64,000 bases of DNA from Streptomyces sp. NBC_00237 (GTDB lineage: Bacteria > Actinomycetota > Actinomycetes > Streptomycetales > Streptomycetaceae). Positions 49,492-58,405 of the stretch are shown here, in pieces; position 1 is the first letter of the stretch; every line of letters begins with the position of its first letter. A model generated the notes under the pieces. The model had not been told where the DNA came from. It did no database searches and was given only the letters and a program-made list of their open reading frames with translations. A program made the translations under genes and the position numbers. The stretch spans positions 248,001 to 312,000 of the forward strand of contig NZ_JAPEMT010000002.1 in the NCBI RefSeq assembly GCF_026342435.1. Direction: 5' to 3'.

Positions 49492-51924
49492 GTGACGACG
49501 TCCATCGAAAGCATCGAAAGCAGGATCGCCGGGGAACTCGGCGTCAAGGAGCGCCAGGTCAAGGCCGCCGTCGAGCTGCTCGACGGCGGCTCGACCGTGC
49601 CGTTCATCGCGCGCTACCGCAAGGAAGCGACCGAGATGCTCGACGATGCGCAGCTGCGCACGTTGGAGGAGCGGCTGCGGTATCTGCGCGAGCTGGAGGA
49701 CCGCCGGTCGGCGATCCTCGATTCCGTACGGGAGCAGGGCAAGCTGGACGCCGCCCTGGAGGCGCGGATCCTGGCCGCCGAGACCAAGGCCCGGCTGGAG
49801 GACATCTACCTCCCCTTCAAGCCCAAGCGCCGTACGAAGGCGCAGATCGCCCGGGAGGCGGGGCTGGCTCCGCTGGCGGAGGGGCTGCTCGGTGACCCGT
49901 CGGTCGACCCGGCCGTGGCGGCTGCCGCGTTCGTGGACGCGGACAAGGGGGTCGCCGACGCCGCCGCCGCACTGGAAGGCGCCCGGTCGATCCTGACCGA
50001 GAAGTTCTCGGAGGACGCTGACCTGATCGGCGAGGTCCGCGAGCGGATGTGGACGCGTGGGCGCCTCGCCGCGAAGGTACGGGAGGGCAAGGAGGAGGCG
50101 GGCGCGAAGTTCGCCGACTACTTCGACTTCGCGGAACCGTTCACCGCGCTGCCCTCGCACCGGGTGCTGGCGATGCTGCGCGGCGAGAAGGAGGACGTAC
50201 TCGATCTGGTGCTGGAGCCGGAGGAGCCGGGCGAGGCTCCGGGTCCGAGTGCGTACGAGGGCATGATCGCCCGGCGGTTCGGGATCTCCGACCGGGGGCG
50301 GCCCGGCGACAAGTGGCTTCTGGACACGGTGCGTTGGGCGTGGCGGACCAGGGTGCTGGTGCACCTGGGGATCGACCTGCGGCTGCGGCTGCGTACGGCG
50401 GCCGAGGACGAGGCGGTACGGGTCTTCGCGGCGAACCTGCGCGACCTGCTGCTCGCGGCACCGGCCGGGACGCGGGCGACGCTGGGGCTCGACCCCGGGT
50501 TCCGTACGGGCGTGAAGGTCGCGGTGGTGGACGCGACGGGCAAGGTCGTCGCCACGGACGTCATTCATCCGCACGTGCCCGCCAACCGGTGGGACGAGGC
50601 GCTCGGGAAGCTGGCGCGGCTGGCGAAGGAGCACGCGGTCGACCTGATCGCGATCGGGAACGGGACGGCTTCGCGGGAGACCGACAAGCTGGCCGGTGAA
50701 CTGATCGCGAAGCATCCTGAGTTGAAGCTGACGAAGGTGATGGTGTCGGAGGCGGGAGCTTCCGTCTATTCGGCTTCTGCTTTTGCTTCGCAGGAATTGC
50801 CGGACATGGACGTTTCGCTGCGCGGGGCTGTTTCCATCGCGCGGCGGCTTCAGGATCCGCTGGCGGAACTGGTGAAGATCGACCCGAAGTCCATCGGGGT
50901 CGGGCAGTACCAGCACGACCTGTCGGAAGTGAAGTTGTCGCGGTCGCTGGACGCGGTGGTCGAGGACTGTGTGAATGGGGTGGGGGTGGATGTCAATACG
51001 GCGTCCGCGCCGCTGCTTTCGCGGGTTTCGGGCATCGGGTCGGGGCTCGCGGAGAACATCGTCGCGCACCGGGACGCGAACGGTCCTTTCCGCTCGCGGA
51101 AGGCGCTGAAGGACGTGGCACGGCTCGGGCCCAAGGCGTACGAGCAGTGTGCGGGGTTCCTGCGCATCCGGGGCGGCGAGGACCCGCTGGACGCGTCGAG
51201 CGTGCACCCGGAGGCGTATCCGGTGGTGCGCGCCATGACGAAGGCCTCGGGGGTGGAGTCCCTGGTGGGGAATGTGGCCGTGGTGCGGGGGCTTCGGCCG
51301 GACGCGTTCGTGAACGAGAAGTTCGGGCTGCCGACGGTGTCCGACATTCTGCGGGAGCTGGAGAAGCCGGGGCGCGACCCTCGGCCTGCTTTCAAGACGG
51401 CCACCTTCAAGGAGGGCGTCGAGAAGCTCGGCGATCTGGTGCCGGGAATGGTGCTGGAGGGAGTCGTCACGAATGTGGCGGCGTTCGGAGCGTTCGTGGA
51501 TGTCGGGGTGCACCAGGATGGGTTGGTGCACGTTTCGGCGTTGTCGAAGAACTTCGTGAAGGACCCTCGGGATGTGGTGAAGTCGGGGGACGTGGTGCGG
51601 GTGAAGGTGATGGAGGTCGATATTCCGCGAAAGCGGATTTCGCTGACGCTGAGGTTGGAGGACGAGGTGGGGGGTTCGGCCTCGTCGTCCCGCTCCTCCG
51701 GGGGTACGGAGGGGAGGGCCCCGCAGCAGCGGCGGGGTGAGGCCGGCGGTGGCGGTTCCCGTGCCGGTGGCGGTGGGCGTGGGCAGGGGCGGGGCCAGGG
51801 CGGCGCCGCGCGGCAGGGTGGCCAGAGCGGCGGGCGGCCTTCGTCGGCTCCGGCACCTGCGAACAGCGCGATGGCCGATGCCTTGAGGAAGGCGGGGCTG
51901 GTGGATCGGGGCAAGCGGGGCTGA
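49492..51924 (+). CDS. tex: Tex-family RNA-binding transcription accessory protein
   Basis: An 810-residue Tex (YqgF-HhH-S1). The N-terminal RQVKAAVELLDGGSTVPFIARYRKEATEMLDD, the YqgF RNase H-like domain (LGLDPGFRTGVKVAVVD), HhH motifs (YGTASAPLLSRVSGIGSGLA region, then GPFRSRKALKDV) and a C-terminal S1 domain (GMVLEGVVTNVAAFGAFVDVGVHQDGLVHVS) are present, followed by a Gly/Arg-rich disordered tail. It binds RNA/transcription complexes and affects transcription in other bacteria. GTG 49492 starts the family N terminus. Confidence 0.95.
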   Translation: MTTSIESIESRIAGELGVKERQVKAAVELLDGGSTVPFIARYRKEATEMLDDAQLRTLEERLRYLRELEDRRSAILDSVREQGKLDAALEARILAAETKARLEDIYLPFKPKRRTKAQIAREAGLAPLAEGLLGDPSVDPAVAAAAFVDADKGVADAAAALEGARSILTEKFSEDADLIGEVRERMWTRGRLAAKVREGKEEAGAKFADYFDFAEPFTALPSHRVLAMLRGEKEDVLDLVLEPEEPGEAPGPSAYEGMIARRFGISDRGRPGDKWLLDTVRWAWRTRVLVHLGIDLRLRLRTAAEDEAVRVFAANLRDLLLAAPAGTRATLGLDPGFRTGVKVAVVDATGKVVATDVIHPHVPANRWDEALGKLARLAKEHAVDLIAIGNGTASRETDKLAGELIAKHPELKLTKVMVSEAGASVYSASAFASQELPDMDVSLRGAVSIARRLQDPLAELVKIDPKSIGVGQYQHDLSEVKLSRSLDAVVEDCVNGVGVDVNTASAPLLSRVSGIGSGLAENIVAHRDANGPFRSRKALKDVARLGPKAYEQCAGFLRIRGGEDPLDASSVHPEAYPVVRAMTKASGVESLVGNVAVVRGLRPDAFVNEKFGLPTVSDILRELEKPGRDPRPAFKTATFKEGVEKLGDLVPGMVLEGVVTNVAAFGAFVDVGVHQDGLVHVSALSKNFVKDPRDVVKSGDVVRVKVMEVDIPRKRISLTLRLEDEVGGSASSSRSSGGTEGRAPQQRRGEAGGGGSRAGGGGRGQGRGQGGAARQGGQSGGRPSSAPAPANSAMADALRKAGLVDRGKRG

Positions 51925-52010
51925 GGGCTCCGGAGCGGGAGGCGGTTTCGCTGCGCGGGGCGGGCTGGGTTGGTCTTCAGGCCGCCTGCGGCGGGTTCCC
52001 TTCCCGCCCC

Positions 52011-52050
52011 GTGCCCCTGGATGGCCCCCTGCGGGGACATCCAGGGGCAC
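52011..52050. terminator. Bidirectional terminator between tex and the ABC-F gene
   Basis: A perfect 13-bp outer stem (GTGCCCCTGGATG/CATCCAGGGGCAC) with an inner CCCC/GGGG stem sits between two converging genes. Confidence 0.85.
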
Positions 52051-52057
52051 CCTCGGG

Positions 52058-53695
52058 TTATGCCTCGGTGACCTTGCCCTCTGTCACCTGTACCCGGCGG
52101 GTGACGTGGACCGCGTCCAGCATGCGGCGGTCGTGGGTGACCAGGAGGAGGGTTCCCTCGTAGGAGTCGAGGGCGGACTCCAGTTGTTCGATGGCGGGGA
52201 GGTCCAGGTGGTTGGTCGGCTCGTCCAGGACCAGGAGGTTCACGCCTCGGCCCTGGAGGAGGGCGAGGGCCGCGCGGGTGCGTTCGCCCGGGGAGAGGGT
52301 GGTGGCGGGGCGCCTCACGTGGTCGGCCTTGAGGCCGAACTTGGCGAGGAGCGTACGGACTTCGGCCGGTTCCGTGTCGGGGACTGCGGCGGAGAAGGCG
52401 TCCAGGAGGGTCTCCGCCCCGTAGAAGAGGCCGCGGGCCTGGTCGACCTCGCCGACGACGACGCCCGGGCCGAGAGTGGAGTCCCCCGAGTCGAGGGGGA
52501 GACGGCCGAGCATGGCGGCCAACAGGGTTGACTTTCCGGAGCCGTTGGCGCCCGTGATGGCGACGCGGTCGGCCCAGTCGATCTGGAGGGAGACCGGGCC
52601 GAAGGTGAAGTCGCCCCGTTGGACGGTGGCGTGACGCATCGTCGAGACGACGGCTCCGGAGCGGGGGGCCGAGGCGATCTCCATGCGCAGCTCCCACTCC
52701 TTGCGGGGCTCTTCGACCACGTCGAGGCGCTCGATCATGCGCTGCGTCTGGCGGGCCTTCGCGGCCTGCTTCTCGCTCGACTCGCTGCGCATGTTGCGGC
52801 CGAGCTTGTCGCCGTCGGTGGACTTGCGGCGCGCGTTGCGCACACCCTTGTCCATCCAGCCGCGCTGCATCTGCGCCCGGCCCTCCAGCGCCGCCTTCTT
52901 GTCGGCGAACTCGTCGTACTCCTCGCGGGCGTGACGGCGGGCGGTGTCCCGCTCCTCCAGGTACGCGTCGTAGCCGCCGCCGTACAGCTTGATCTGCTGC
53001 TGGGCGAGGTCGAGTTCGAGGACCTTGGTGACCGTGCGGGTGAGGAACTCGCGGTCGTGGGAGATCACGACGGTGCCCGCGCGCAGGCCCTTCACGAAGG
53101 ACTCCAGACGGTCGAGGCCGTCCAGGTCGAGGTCGTTCGTGGGCTCGTCGAGGAGGAAGACGTCGTACCGGGAGAGGAGTAGCGAGGCGAGGCCAGCGCG
53201 GGCGGCCTGGCCGCCGGAGAGGCCGGTCATGGGCTGGTCGAGGCCGATGGTCAGGCCGAGGGTCGCCGCGACCTCCTCGGCGCGCTCGTCGAGGTCGGCG
53301 CCGCCGAGGTCGAGCCAGCGGTCGAGGCCGGTCGCGTACGCGTCGTCCGCGCCGGGGGCACCGTCGACGAGGGCCTGCGTCGCGGTGTCCAGGGCGAGCT
53401 GGGCCGCGGCCACTCCGGTGCGGCGGGCGAGGAAGTCCCGTACCGTCTCGCCCTCGCGGCGCTCGGGCTCCTGCGGGAGGTGGCCGACCGTGGCGGTGGG
53501 CGGGGAGAGGCGGAGCTCACCGCCCTCCGGGGTGTCCAGGCCAGCGAGGAGGCGGAGGAGGGTGGACTTGCCCGCACCGTTGACTCCGACGAGACCGATC
53601 ACGTCGCCGGGGGCGATGACCAGGTCGAGGCCGGAGAAGAGGGTGCGGTCGCCGTGGCCGGCGGCGAGGTCTTTGGCGACGAGGGTTGCAGTCAT
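52058..53695 (-). CDS. ABC-F family ATPase
   Basis: A 545-residue soluble protein with two ABC domains and no membrane segment. Walker A motifs GVNGAGKST and GANGSGKST, signatures LSGGQAARA and LSPGERTRA, Walker B LLDEPTNDLDLDG and VLDEPTNHLDLPA. The inter-domain linker is charged (RRHAREEYDEFADKKAALEGRAQMQRGW). ABC-F proteins act at the ribosome E site, some as antibiotic-resistance factors, some as housekeeping translation factors; which one this is cannot be told. ATG 53695 is used because the earlier frame is low complexity and unlike the family. Confidence 0.92.
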   Translation of the reverse strand: MTATLVAKDLAAGHGDRTLFSGLDLVIAPGDVIGLVGVNGAGKSTLLRLLAGLDTPEGGELRLSPPTATVGHLPQEPERREGETVRDFLARRTGVAAAQLALDTATQALVDGAPGADDAYATGLDRWLDLGGADLDERAEEVAATLGLTIGLDQPMTGLSGGQAARAGLASLLLSRYDVFLLDEPTNDLDLDGLDRLESFVKGLRAGTVVISHDREFLTRTVTKVLELDLAQQQIKLYGGGYDAYLEERDTARRHAREEYDEFADKKAALEGRAQMQRGWMDKGVRNARRKSTDGDKLGRNMRSESSEKQAAKARQTQRMIERLDVVEEPRKEWELRMEIASAPRSGAVVSTMRHATVQRGDFTFGPVSLQIDWADRVAITGANGSGKSTLLAAMLGRLPLDSGDSTLGPGVVVGEVDQARGLFYGAETLLDAFSAAVPDTEPAEVRTLLAKFGLKADHVRRPATTLSPGERTRAALALLQGRGVNLLVLDEPTNHLDLPAIEQLESALDSYEGTLLLVTHDRRMLDAVHVTRRVQVTEGKVTEA

Positions 53696-53991
53696 GAGGT
53701 GGCTGATCCTAATCGAGGCGGGGGGTGGCTTTCTGGGGGGTCGGCGCAGGTGGGGCGGGGCGGGGCCTTTGCGAGGGGTGCGGCCGGTGCCGGGGTGGGG
53801 CGGGGGTGCTCCGGGGTGGGCCCGGAGCGAGGGGGCCGCCCCCTTGCCCGCCCGTTCCGCCCCCGGGGGGCGGCCCCGCCGCCCAAGGGGGCGGGGCAAG
53901 GCGGAGCCCAAGGGGGCTAGGCGGAAGCGGAGCCCCAGGGGCTAGCGGTAGCGGAAGGGGGTGCCGCCCGAGGGGGAAGCCGCTGGAGGGG
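53696..53991. other. GC-rich repetitive spacer without a gene
   Basis: About 300 bp of over 80% G+C. It contains an inverted pair CCGCCCCCTTG/CAAGGGGGCGG around a nested CCGCCCCC/GGGGGCGG dyad, then two imperfect ~25-bp units of the form GCGGAGCCC-A-GGGGCTAGCGG. These can form stacked hairpins and may end transcription of the minus-strand gene at 53992. I find no open frame that looks coding. Confidence 0.6.
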
Positions 53992-55047
53992 TCAGCGGGC
54001 CATGGGGGTGACCAGGACTGCGCCCATGGTGCGGGCCACGATGTACGACTGGCCGCGGGTGGCCTTTCCGTCCAGGGGGATGCGGTGCCTGCCCGCTTCC
54101 AGGAGTCCCTCGAAGACCACCTGGGCGTGCGTACGGTGCAGGCGGTCCTGGCGGTAGGCGTAGAGCTGGACGCGGCAGGTCGAGGTGACCTCGACGCCTG
54201 CTTCGTCGTCCGCGGCGACCAGGCGGGTCAGGCGGCGCTGTTCGGGCGGACTCGGGTCCAGGGCGTGTTCGATCTGGGCGACGAGGACGGGGATTATCGG
54301 GGCCAGGCCGTCGAGGTAGGTGGGTTCGACGCCTGCTCGGGCGAAGGCGGCCCGGACGGCTTCCTTCTGGTGTTCGGCGATGGTGCGGCCGAAGACGACC
54401 GTGCCGTAGGTGCGGATCTCGTCCGGGGGAACGCGGTCGGCGTCCTCGGCGATCTCCGCGCCGATGTTGATCGTACGGAGTGCTGCGGCCAGCTTGGCGA
54501 GGACGGCGACCCGGTTGCCGATGAGGAGGACGCGGCGGCGGAGGAGGGGTTCGGTGGGGTCGGCTCCGGCCGGTGCGTCGGGTGCGTCGGGTGGGAGGAG
54601 GCGGGAGAGTTCGGTGCGGTACTGGACGGCGTCGAAGCGGTACGGGCCGATGCCGTGGTAGCCGTCACGGTCGAGGTCGACCGTCTCCGTGGTCTGCCAG
54701 GCGAAGTCGCGCCAGACGACGTCGGAGCCCTGCTGCTCTATGACGGCGGTGACCGCTCCGCATTCGAGGCCCTCGCACTCGGGGCAGCCGTAGATCACGT
54801 ACCGGTTGTCCGGGAGTGGGGGTGCGGCCTCCAGGAGGAGTCTGCGGACGTGCGTGACGAAGATCGCGGGCGGGACGTCGGAGGCGAGGGGGGAGACGGC
54901 GTCGAGGTCCGAGAGCTGGTGGAGGAGGGGGTGGCCGTCGACGACGAAGTCCATGAAGTCGCGGTGGAGTTGGTAGACCCCGTTGGTCAGGACTCCCCCG
55001 GCTCGGATGGCCGGGGCCAGTCCGAAGGTCGCGTGCGCGGCAGGCAT
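53992..55047 (-). CDS. Unrecognised protein with CPxCxxxxC cluster
   Basis: A 351-residue cytoplasmic protein that I do not recognise. N-terminal domain: QLHRDFMDFVVDGHPLLHQLSDLDAV, then VIYGCPECEGLECGAVTAVIE (possible metal site). The middle VLLIGNRVAVLAKLAAALRTINIGAEIAEDADRVP and TYGTVVFGRTIAEHQKEAVRAAF look Rossmann/HTH-free and may bind a nucleotide. The C terminus is beta-rich (RVQLYAYRQDRLHRTHAQVVFE). ATG 55047 is used. A distinct name cannot be supported. Confidence 0.7.
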   Translation of the reverse strand: MPAAHATFGLAPAIRAGGVLTNGVYQLHRDFMDFVVDGHPLLHQLSDLDAVSPLASDVPPAIFVTHVRRLLLEAAPPLPDNRYVIYGCPECEGLECGAVTAVIEQQGSDVVWRDFAWQTTETVDLDRDGYHGIGPYRFDAVQYRTELSRLLPPDAPDAPAGADPTEPLLRRRVLLIGNRVAVLAKLAAALRTINIGAEIAEDADRVPPDEIRTYGTVVFGRTIAEHQKEAVRAAFARAGVEPTYLDGLAPIIPVLVAQIEHALDPSPPEQRRLTRLVAADDEAGVEVTSTCRVQLYAYRQDRLHRTHAQVVFEGLLEAGRHRIPLDGKATRGQSYIVARTMGAVLVTPMAR

Positions 55048-55246
55048 GAGGTGAGTATTCCCCGTGGCGGGGTGGTTGTGTGCGGGACCTCGGGAAATTC
55101 GGCCCTTCCCGGCCGGGAGGGTCCTTGCTCCCGGCCGGGAGGGTCTTGAGGTGGGTGGGGCCCGAGGGGACAGGCGGGATGACCCCAGCCCCGCCCCTTC
55201 ACCTAAACCGCTGGCCGCGGGGCTGGGGTTCTGGTTGCGGTTACTG

Positions 55247-55297
55247 CCGGGGGCGCTGCCCCCGGACCCCCGCTCCTCAAACGCCGGAGGGGCTGGA
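55247..55297. repeat. Streptomyces intergenic GC element at the BCCT 3' end
   Basis: CCGGGGGC-GCT-GCCCCCGG (55247-55265) is a perfect hairpin, followed by the ACCCCCGCTCCTCAAACGCC tail that I recognise as a widespread streptomycete 3'-end element. The stop codon of the carrier gene lies in its CTCAAA segment. The spacer 55048-55246 otherwise shows no gene. Confidence 0.6.
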
Positions 55298-57046
55298 GTT
55301 TCCAGAAGGGCTGGATGTGCCGGAAGGGCTAAGCGTGTCGGAGAGGCTGGAGTCGCCCGTGCCCGGGCCGATCTGGATTTCGAAGTCGCCGTCGTACTTC
55401 TCGTGGCCTTCGACGACGGCCGCCCCGACCGCCTCAACCCCCAGTTCGCCGCGCACGATCAGCGGGTCGCGCCGCAGGTCGCGCATCAGGGCCCAGCACA
55501 TTCCGACCATGACCACGGCGAAGGGAGCCGCGACCAGGATGGTCAGGTTCTGGAGGCCCTTCAGGGCGTCTCCGCCGCCGTCGCCGATCAGGAGCATGAT
55601 CGCCGCGACCGCGCCCGTCACCACGCCCCAGAAGACGACGACCGGTTTGGTCGGTTCGAAGGAGCCCTGCTGGGAAAGCGTGCCCATCACGATGGAGGCC
55701 GCGTCGGCGCCCGAGACGAAGAAGATGCCGACGAGGATCATGACGAGGATGCTGGTGGCGGTGGCGATGGGAAATTCGTGGAGGAGGCCGAAGAGCTGGC
55801 CCTCGGGGGTCGCTTCGTCGGGCAGGTTGCCCGCGGCCTTCATCTTCATCGCCGTACCGCCGAAGACCGCGAACCAGATCAGGCTGACGGTGCTGGGGAC
55901 CAGGATGACGCCGCCGACGAACTGGCGGATGGTGCGGCCCCGGCTGATGCGGGCGATGAACATGCCGACGAAGGGCGTCCAGGAGATCCACCACGCCCAG
56001 TAGAAGACAGTCCAGCTGCCCAGCCACGTCGCGACGTCCTTGCCGCCGGTGGCTTCTGTACGGCCGATCAGCTGCGGGAGGTCGCCGAGGTAGGCGCCGA
56101 TGGAGGTCGGCAGGAGGTCGAGGACGATGACCGTGGGGCCCGCGACGAAGACGAAGACCACCAGGAGCAGGGCCAGCACCATGTTGGTGTTGGACAGCCA
56201 CTGGATGCCCTTCTCGACGCCCGAGACGGCCGAGGCGACGAAGGCGACGGTGAGGACGGCGATGATGGAGATGAGGAGGCCGGTGCCCGCCTTCTCCATC
56301 CAGCCGAGCTCCTTCATTCCGCTGGCGATCTGGAGCGCGCCCAGGCCGAGCGATGCCGCCGAGCCGAAGAGGGTCGCGAAGATGGCGAGGATGTCGATGA
56401 AGCGGCCGACGCCTCCGTTGGCGTGCTTCTCCCCGATGAGCGGGGTGAAGACCGCGCTGATGGTCTGGCGGCGGCGACGGCGGAAGGTGCTGTACGCGAT
56501 GGCCAGGCCGACCACCGCGTAGATCGCCCACGGGTGCAGGGTCCAGTGGAAGAGGGTGGTGGCCATGGCGGTCTGCATGGCTTCCGCCGCGTTGGCGGGA
56601 TGCGTGCCGGGGGGCGGGGAGGAGAAGTGGCCCAGTGGTTCGCTGACGCCGTAGAACATCAGGCCGATGCCCATGCCCGCGCTGAACATCATCGCGACCC
56701 ACGAGATGGTCTTGAACTCGGGCTTCTCGCCCTCGTCGCCGAGCGTGATCTTGCCGTAGCGGCTCACCGCGAGCCACAGGGCGAAGACGACGAAGGCGGA
56801 CGCGGCCAGTATGAACGCCCAGCCGCCGTTGTGGATGAGGCCGTTGAGGAGCGTGCTGGAGGCGTCTTCCAGGGACTTGGTGGCGATGGCCCCCCAGAGC
56901 ACGAACCCGAGCGTGAGCGCGGCGGTGACGCCGAACACGATCCGGTCGGTCCGTGGCCTGTGGGTGGCGTGCGGGCTGCCGGGCAGATCCGCCATGAGTG
57001 GCGAAGCTGCCCGGCCGTCGCCCGACGGCTGGTCGTCGTGGGACAC
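55277..57046 (-). CDS. BCCT-family glycine betaine/choline transporter
   Basis: A 589-residue secondary carrier with 12 predicted helices. FYGVSEPLGHFSSPP, the substrate-box TVFYWAWWISWTPFVGMFIARISRGR and DAASIVMG are family hallmarks; it accumulates trimethylammonium osmolytes by Na+ or H+ symport. GTG 57046 has AAAGG at 7 nt. The last ~24 residues (SLSD, TLSPSG, TSSPSG, NSSPSGV) come from four 18-bp tandem units and the intergenic element, and are not part of the family. Confidence 0.93.
   Translation of the reverse strand: MSHDDQPSGDGRAASPLMADLPGSPHATHRPRTDRIVFGVTAALTLGFVLWGAIATKSLEDASSTLLNGLIHNGGWAFILAASAFVVFALWLAVSRYGKITLGDEGEKPEFKTISWVAMMFSAGMGIGLMFYGVSEPLGHFSSPPPGTHPANAAEAMQTAMATTLFHWTLHPWAIYAVVGLAIAYSTFRRRRRQTISAVFTPLIGEKHANGGVGRFIDILAIFATLFGSAASLGLGALQIASGMKELGWMEKAGTGLLISIIAVLTVAFVASAVSGVEKGIQWLSNTNMVLALLLVVFVFVAGPTVIVLDLLPTSIGAYLGDLPQLIGRTEATGGKDVATWLGSWTVFYWAWWISWTPFVGMFIARISRGRTIRQFVGGVILVPSTVSLIWFAVFGGTAMKMKAAGNLPDEATPEGQLFGLLHEFPIATATSILVMILVGIFFVSGADAASIVMGTLSQQGSFEPTKPVVVFWGVVTGAVAAIMLLIGDGGGDALKGLQNLTILVAAPFAVVMVGMCWALMRDLRRDPLIVRGELGVEAVGAAVVEGHEKYDGDFEIQIGPGTGDSSLSDTLSPSGTSSPSGNSSPSGV
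55284..55355. repeat. 18-bp x4 tandem repeat in the BCCT C-terminal coding region
   Basis: Units at 55284, 55302, 55320 and 55338 share the pattern CCGGAxGGGCTGGAgTxx with 3-6 differences each. On the minus strand they encode four copies of a 6-residue block (for example NSSPSG, TSSPSG, TLSPSG). The unit is the end of the neighbouring intergenic element. Confidence 0.85.
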
Positions 57047-57115
57047 GTGGTCACCTTTCGGGTGGGGAGATTCCCTGCCGCTACCCGTACCAGAGGTGAC
57101 GCGCGTCACAGCCAG

Positions 57116-58405
57116 CTAGCAGTGCGTGTCGGATTTTCCCTTCGTGAGGGGGTATGTCGCCCTGGAGTCGAGGAGGAGGGGGATCAGGGCACGCTGGGAC
57201 TGCCGCAGGGGAACGTGGGCGCCGCTCGCCGTGGACTTGAACGCGACGCCGTGCAGGGCCAGTTCGTCCCGTACGTCCGCGATCTGATCCTTCGTCAGCA
57301 CGTAGCGGCAGGGCGGGTCGGCCAGGATTTCGGACGGCTCGGCGGGGTCGTTGTCCGCTCCGCCGAGGTAGACCGGGCCCCGGTCGGCGAAACCGGCCAG
57401 ACGGGCGTGCGTGGTGGCCAGCGCGAGGGGCACGCGGCGCTCGGCGGCGTACCGGAGAGCGCCGTCGAGGGAGGTGAGGTGGGAGGCGACGCGGCGGCGT
57501 TGGTTGAGGGCCTCGTCCTTCTGTTCGGCTTCGGTCAGGGCGTCGACGCGGCTCTCGATGAGCAGGCCCGCGGAGTGCTTGATGCCGGAGGCGTTGCGCA
57601 GGATGCGCTCCTGGCCGTCGCCCGCCACCTGCTGGGTGGGCTCGCCGGTGACCGGGTCGGTCCAGATGCCGTACGTACCGGTGGTGAAGCCGGAGGCGTG
57701 GGCGGTGGGGCGGACGTAGCGGTCGGAGAGCTTCTGCGACTCGGCGTGGAGGTGCGGGTCGGTGTTGAGGTTGCGCGGCCAGAGGTCGAAGAGGTCCTTG
57801 TCGTAGACCTTCGGGGTGGAGCCGTATTCGTGCAGGTCGTAGACCAGGTCGGGCTTGCGGTCGCGCAGTACGGCGGCCATGGCGCGGCCCTCGGCGGTGG
57901 CGAGTGCGATGTGGTCGCGGTTGATGTCGACGCCGTCGGAGTTGCCCCGGGTGTTCGCGGCGCGGCCGTCCGGGTTGGCGGTCGGCACGACCAGGACGGT
58001 GGTGCCGCGCAGGAAGTCCCGGGTCTTGCGGTCGGTGGCGTACGCCAGGTCGCGGACCCGGCTGAGACACGCCTCCCGTCCGGCGGGCTCGTTGCCGTGC
58101 TGGCTACAGATGAGAAGCACGGTGGAGGTGGTGCGGGGGCGTTCCGCGATGCGGACGAGCTGGACGGGGCGGCCTTCTTTGGTGGTGCCGATGGTGGTGA
58201 GGGTGGTGCGGGCGCTGGCCCCGTCGACGGCCCGCAGGAAGTCCTGCTCCTCGGGCTGGGTGGTCCAGCGGGCACCGTTGGAGGATTCGAATCCGGTACG
58301 GGGAGGAGCGGTGCGGCCGGTGTCCGCGCCGTGCGCGGGGGCGGACAGCAGGGGGACGGCGAGGGCCGCCGTGCCCAGCAGGGTGCCGAGGACGCGTACC
58401 TTCAT
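57116..58405 (-). CDS. Secreted M14 zinc carboxypeptidase
   Basis: A 429-residue exported peptidase. The signal peptide is [26 protein letters not shown] (cleavage near 26). The M14 domain has the zinc motif [11 protein letters not shown] (HxxE), substrate Arg/Asn in [11 protein letters not shown], and YDLHEYGS (third ligand His). The catalytic Glu is in LIESRV. It may trim extracellular peptides with the two neighbouring peptidases. ATG 58405 overlaps the X-Pro gene stop (ATGA), so they are one operon. Confidence 0.9.
   Translation of the reverse strand: MKVRVLGTLLGTAALAVPLLSAPAHGADTGRTAPPRTGFESSNGARWTTQPEEQDFLRAVDGASARTTLTTIGTTKEGRPVQLVRIAERPRTTSTVLLICSQHGNEPAGREACLSRVRDLAYATDRKTRDFLRGTTVLVVPTANPDGRAANTRGNSDGVDINRDHIALATAEGRAMAAVLRDRKPDLVYDLHEYGSTPKVYDKDLFDLWPRNLNTDPHLHAESQKLSDRYVRPTAHASGFTTGTYGIWTDPVTGEPTQQVAGDGQERILRNASGIKHSAGLLIESRVDALTEAEQKDEALNQRRRVASHLTSLDGALRYAAERRVPLALATTHARLAGFADRGPVYLGGADNDPAEPSEILADPPCRYVLTKDQIADVRDELALHGVAFKSTASGAHVPLRQSQRALIPLLLDSRATYPLTKGKSDTHC

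Noticed and set aside
48247-52050. A 1267-codon open frame on the minus strand across the SCO6745 gene and tex
   Set aside because: It is antisense to two well-supported genes and is Arg/Pro/His-rich, the normal shadow of high-G+C third positions.
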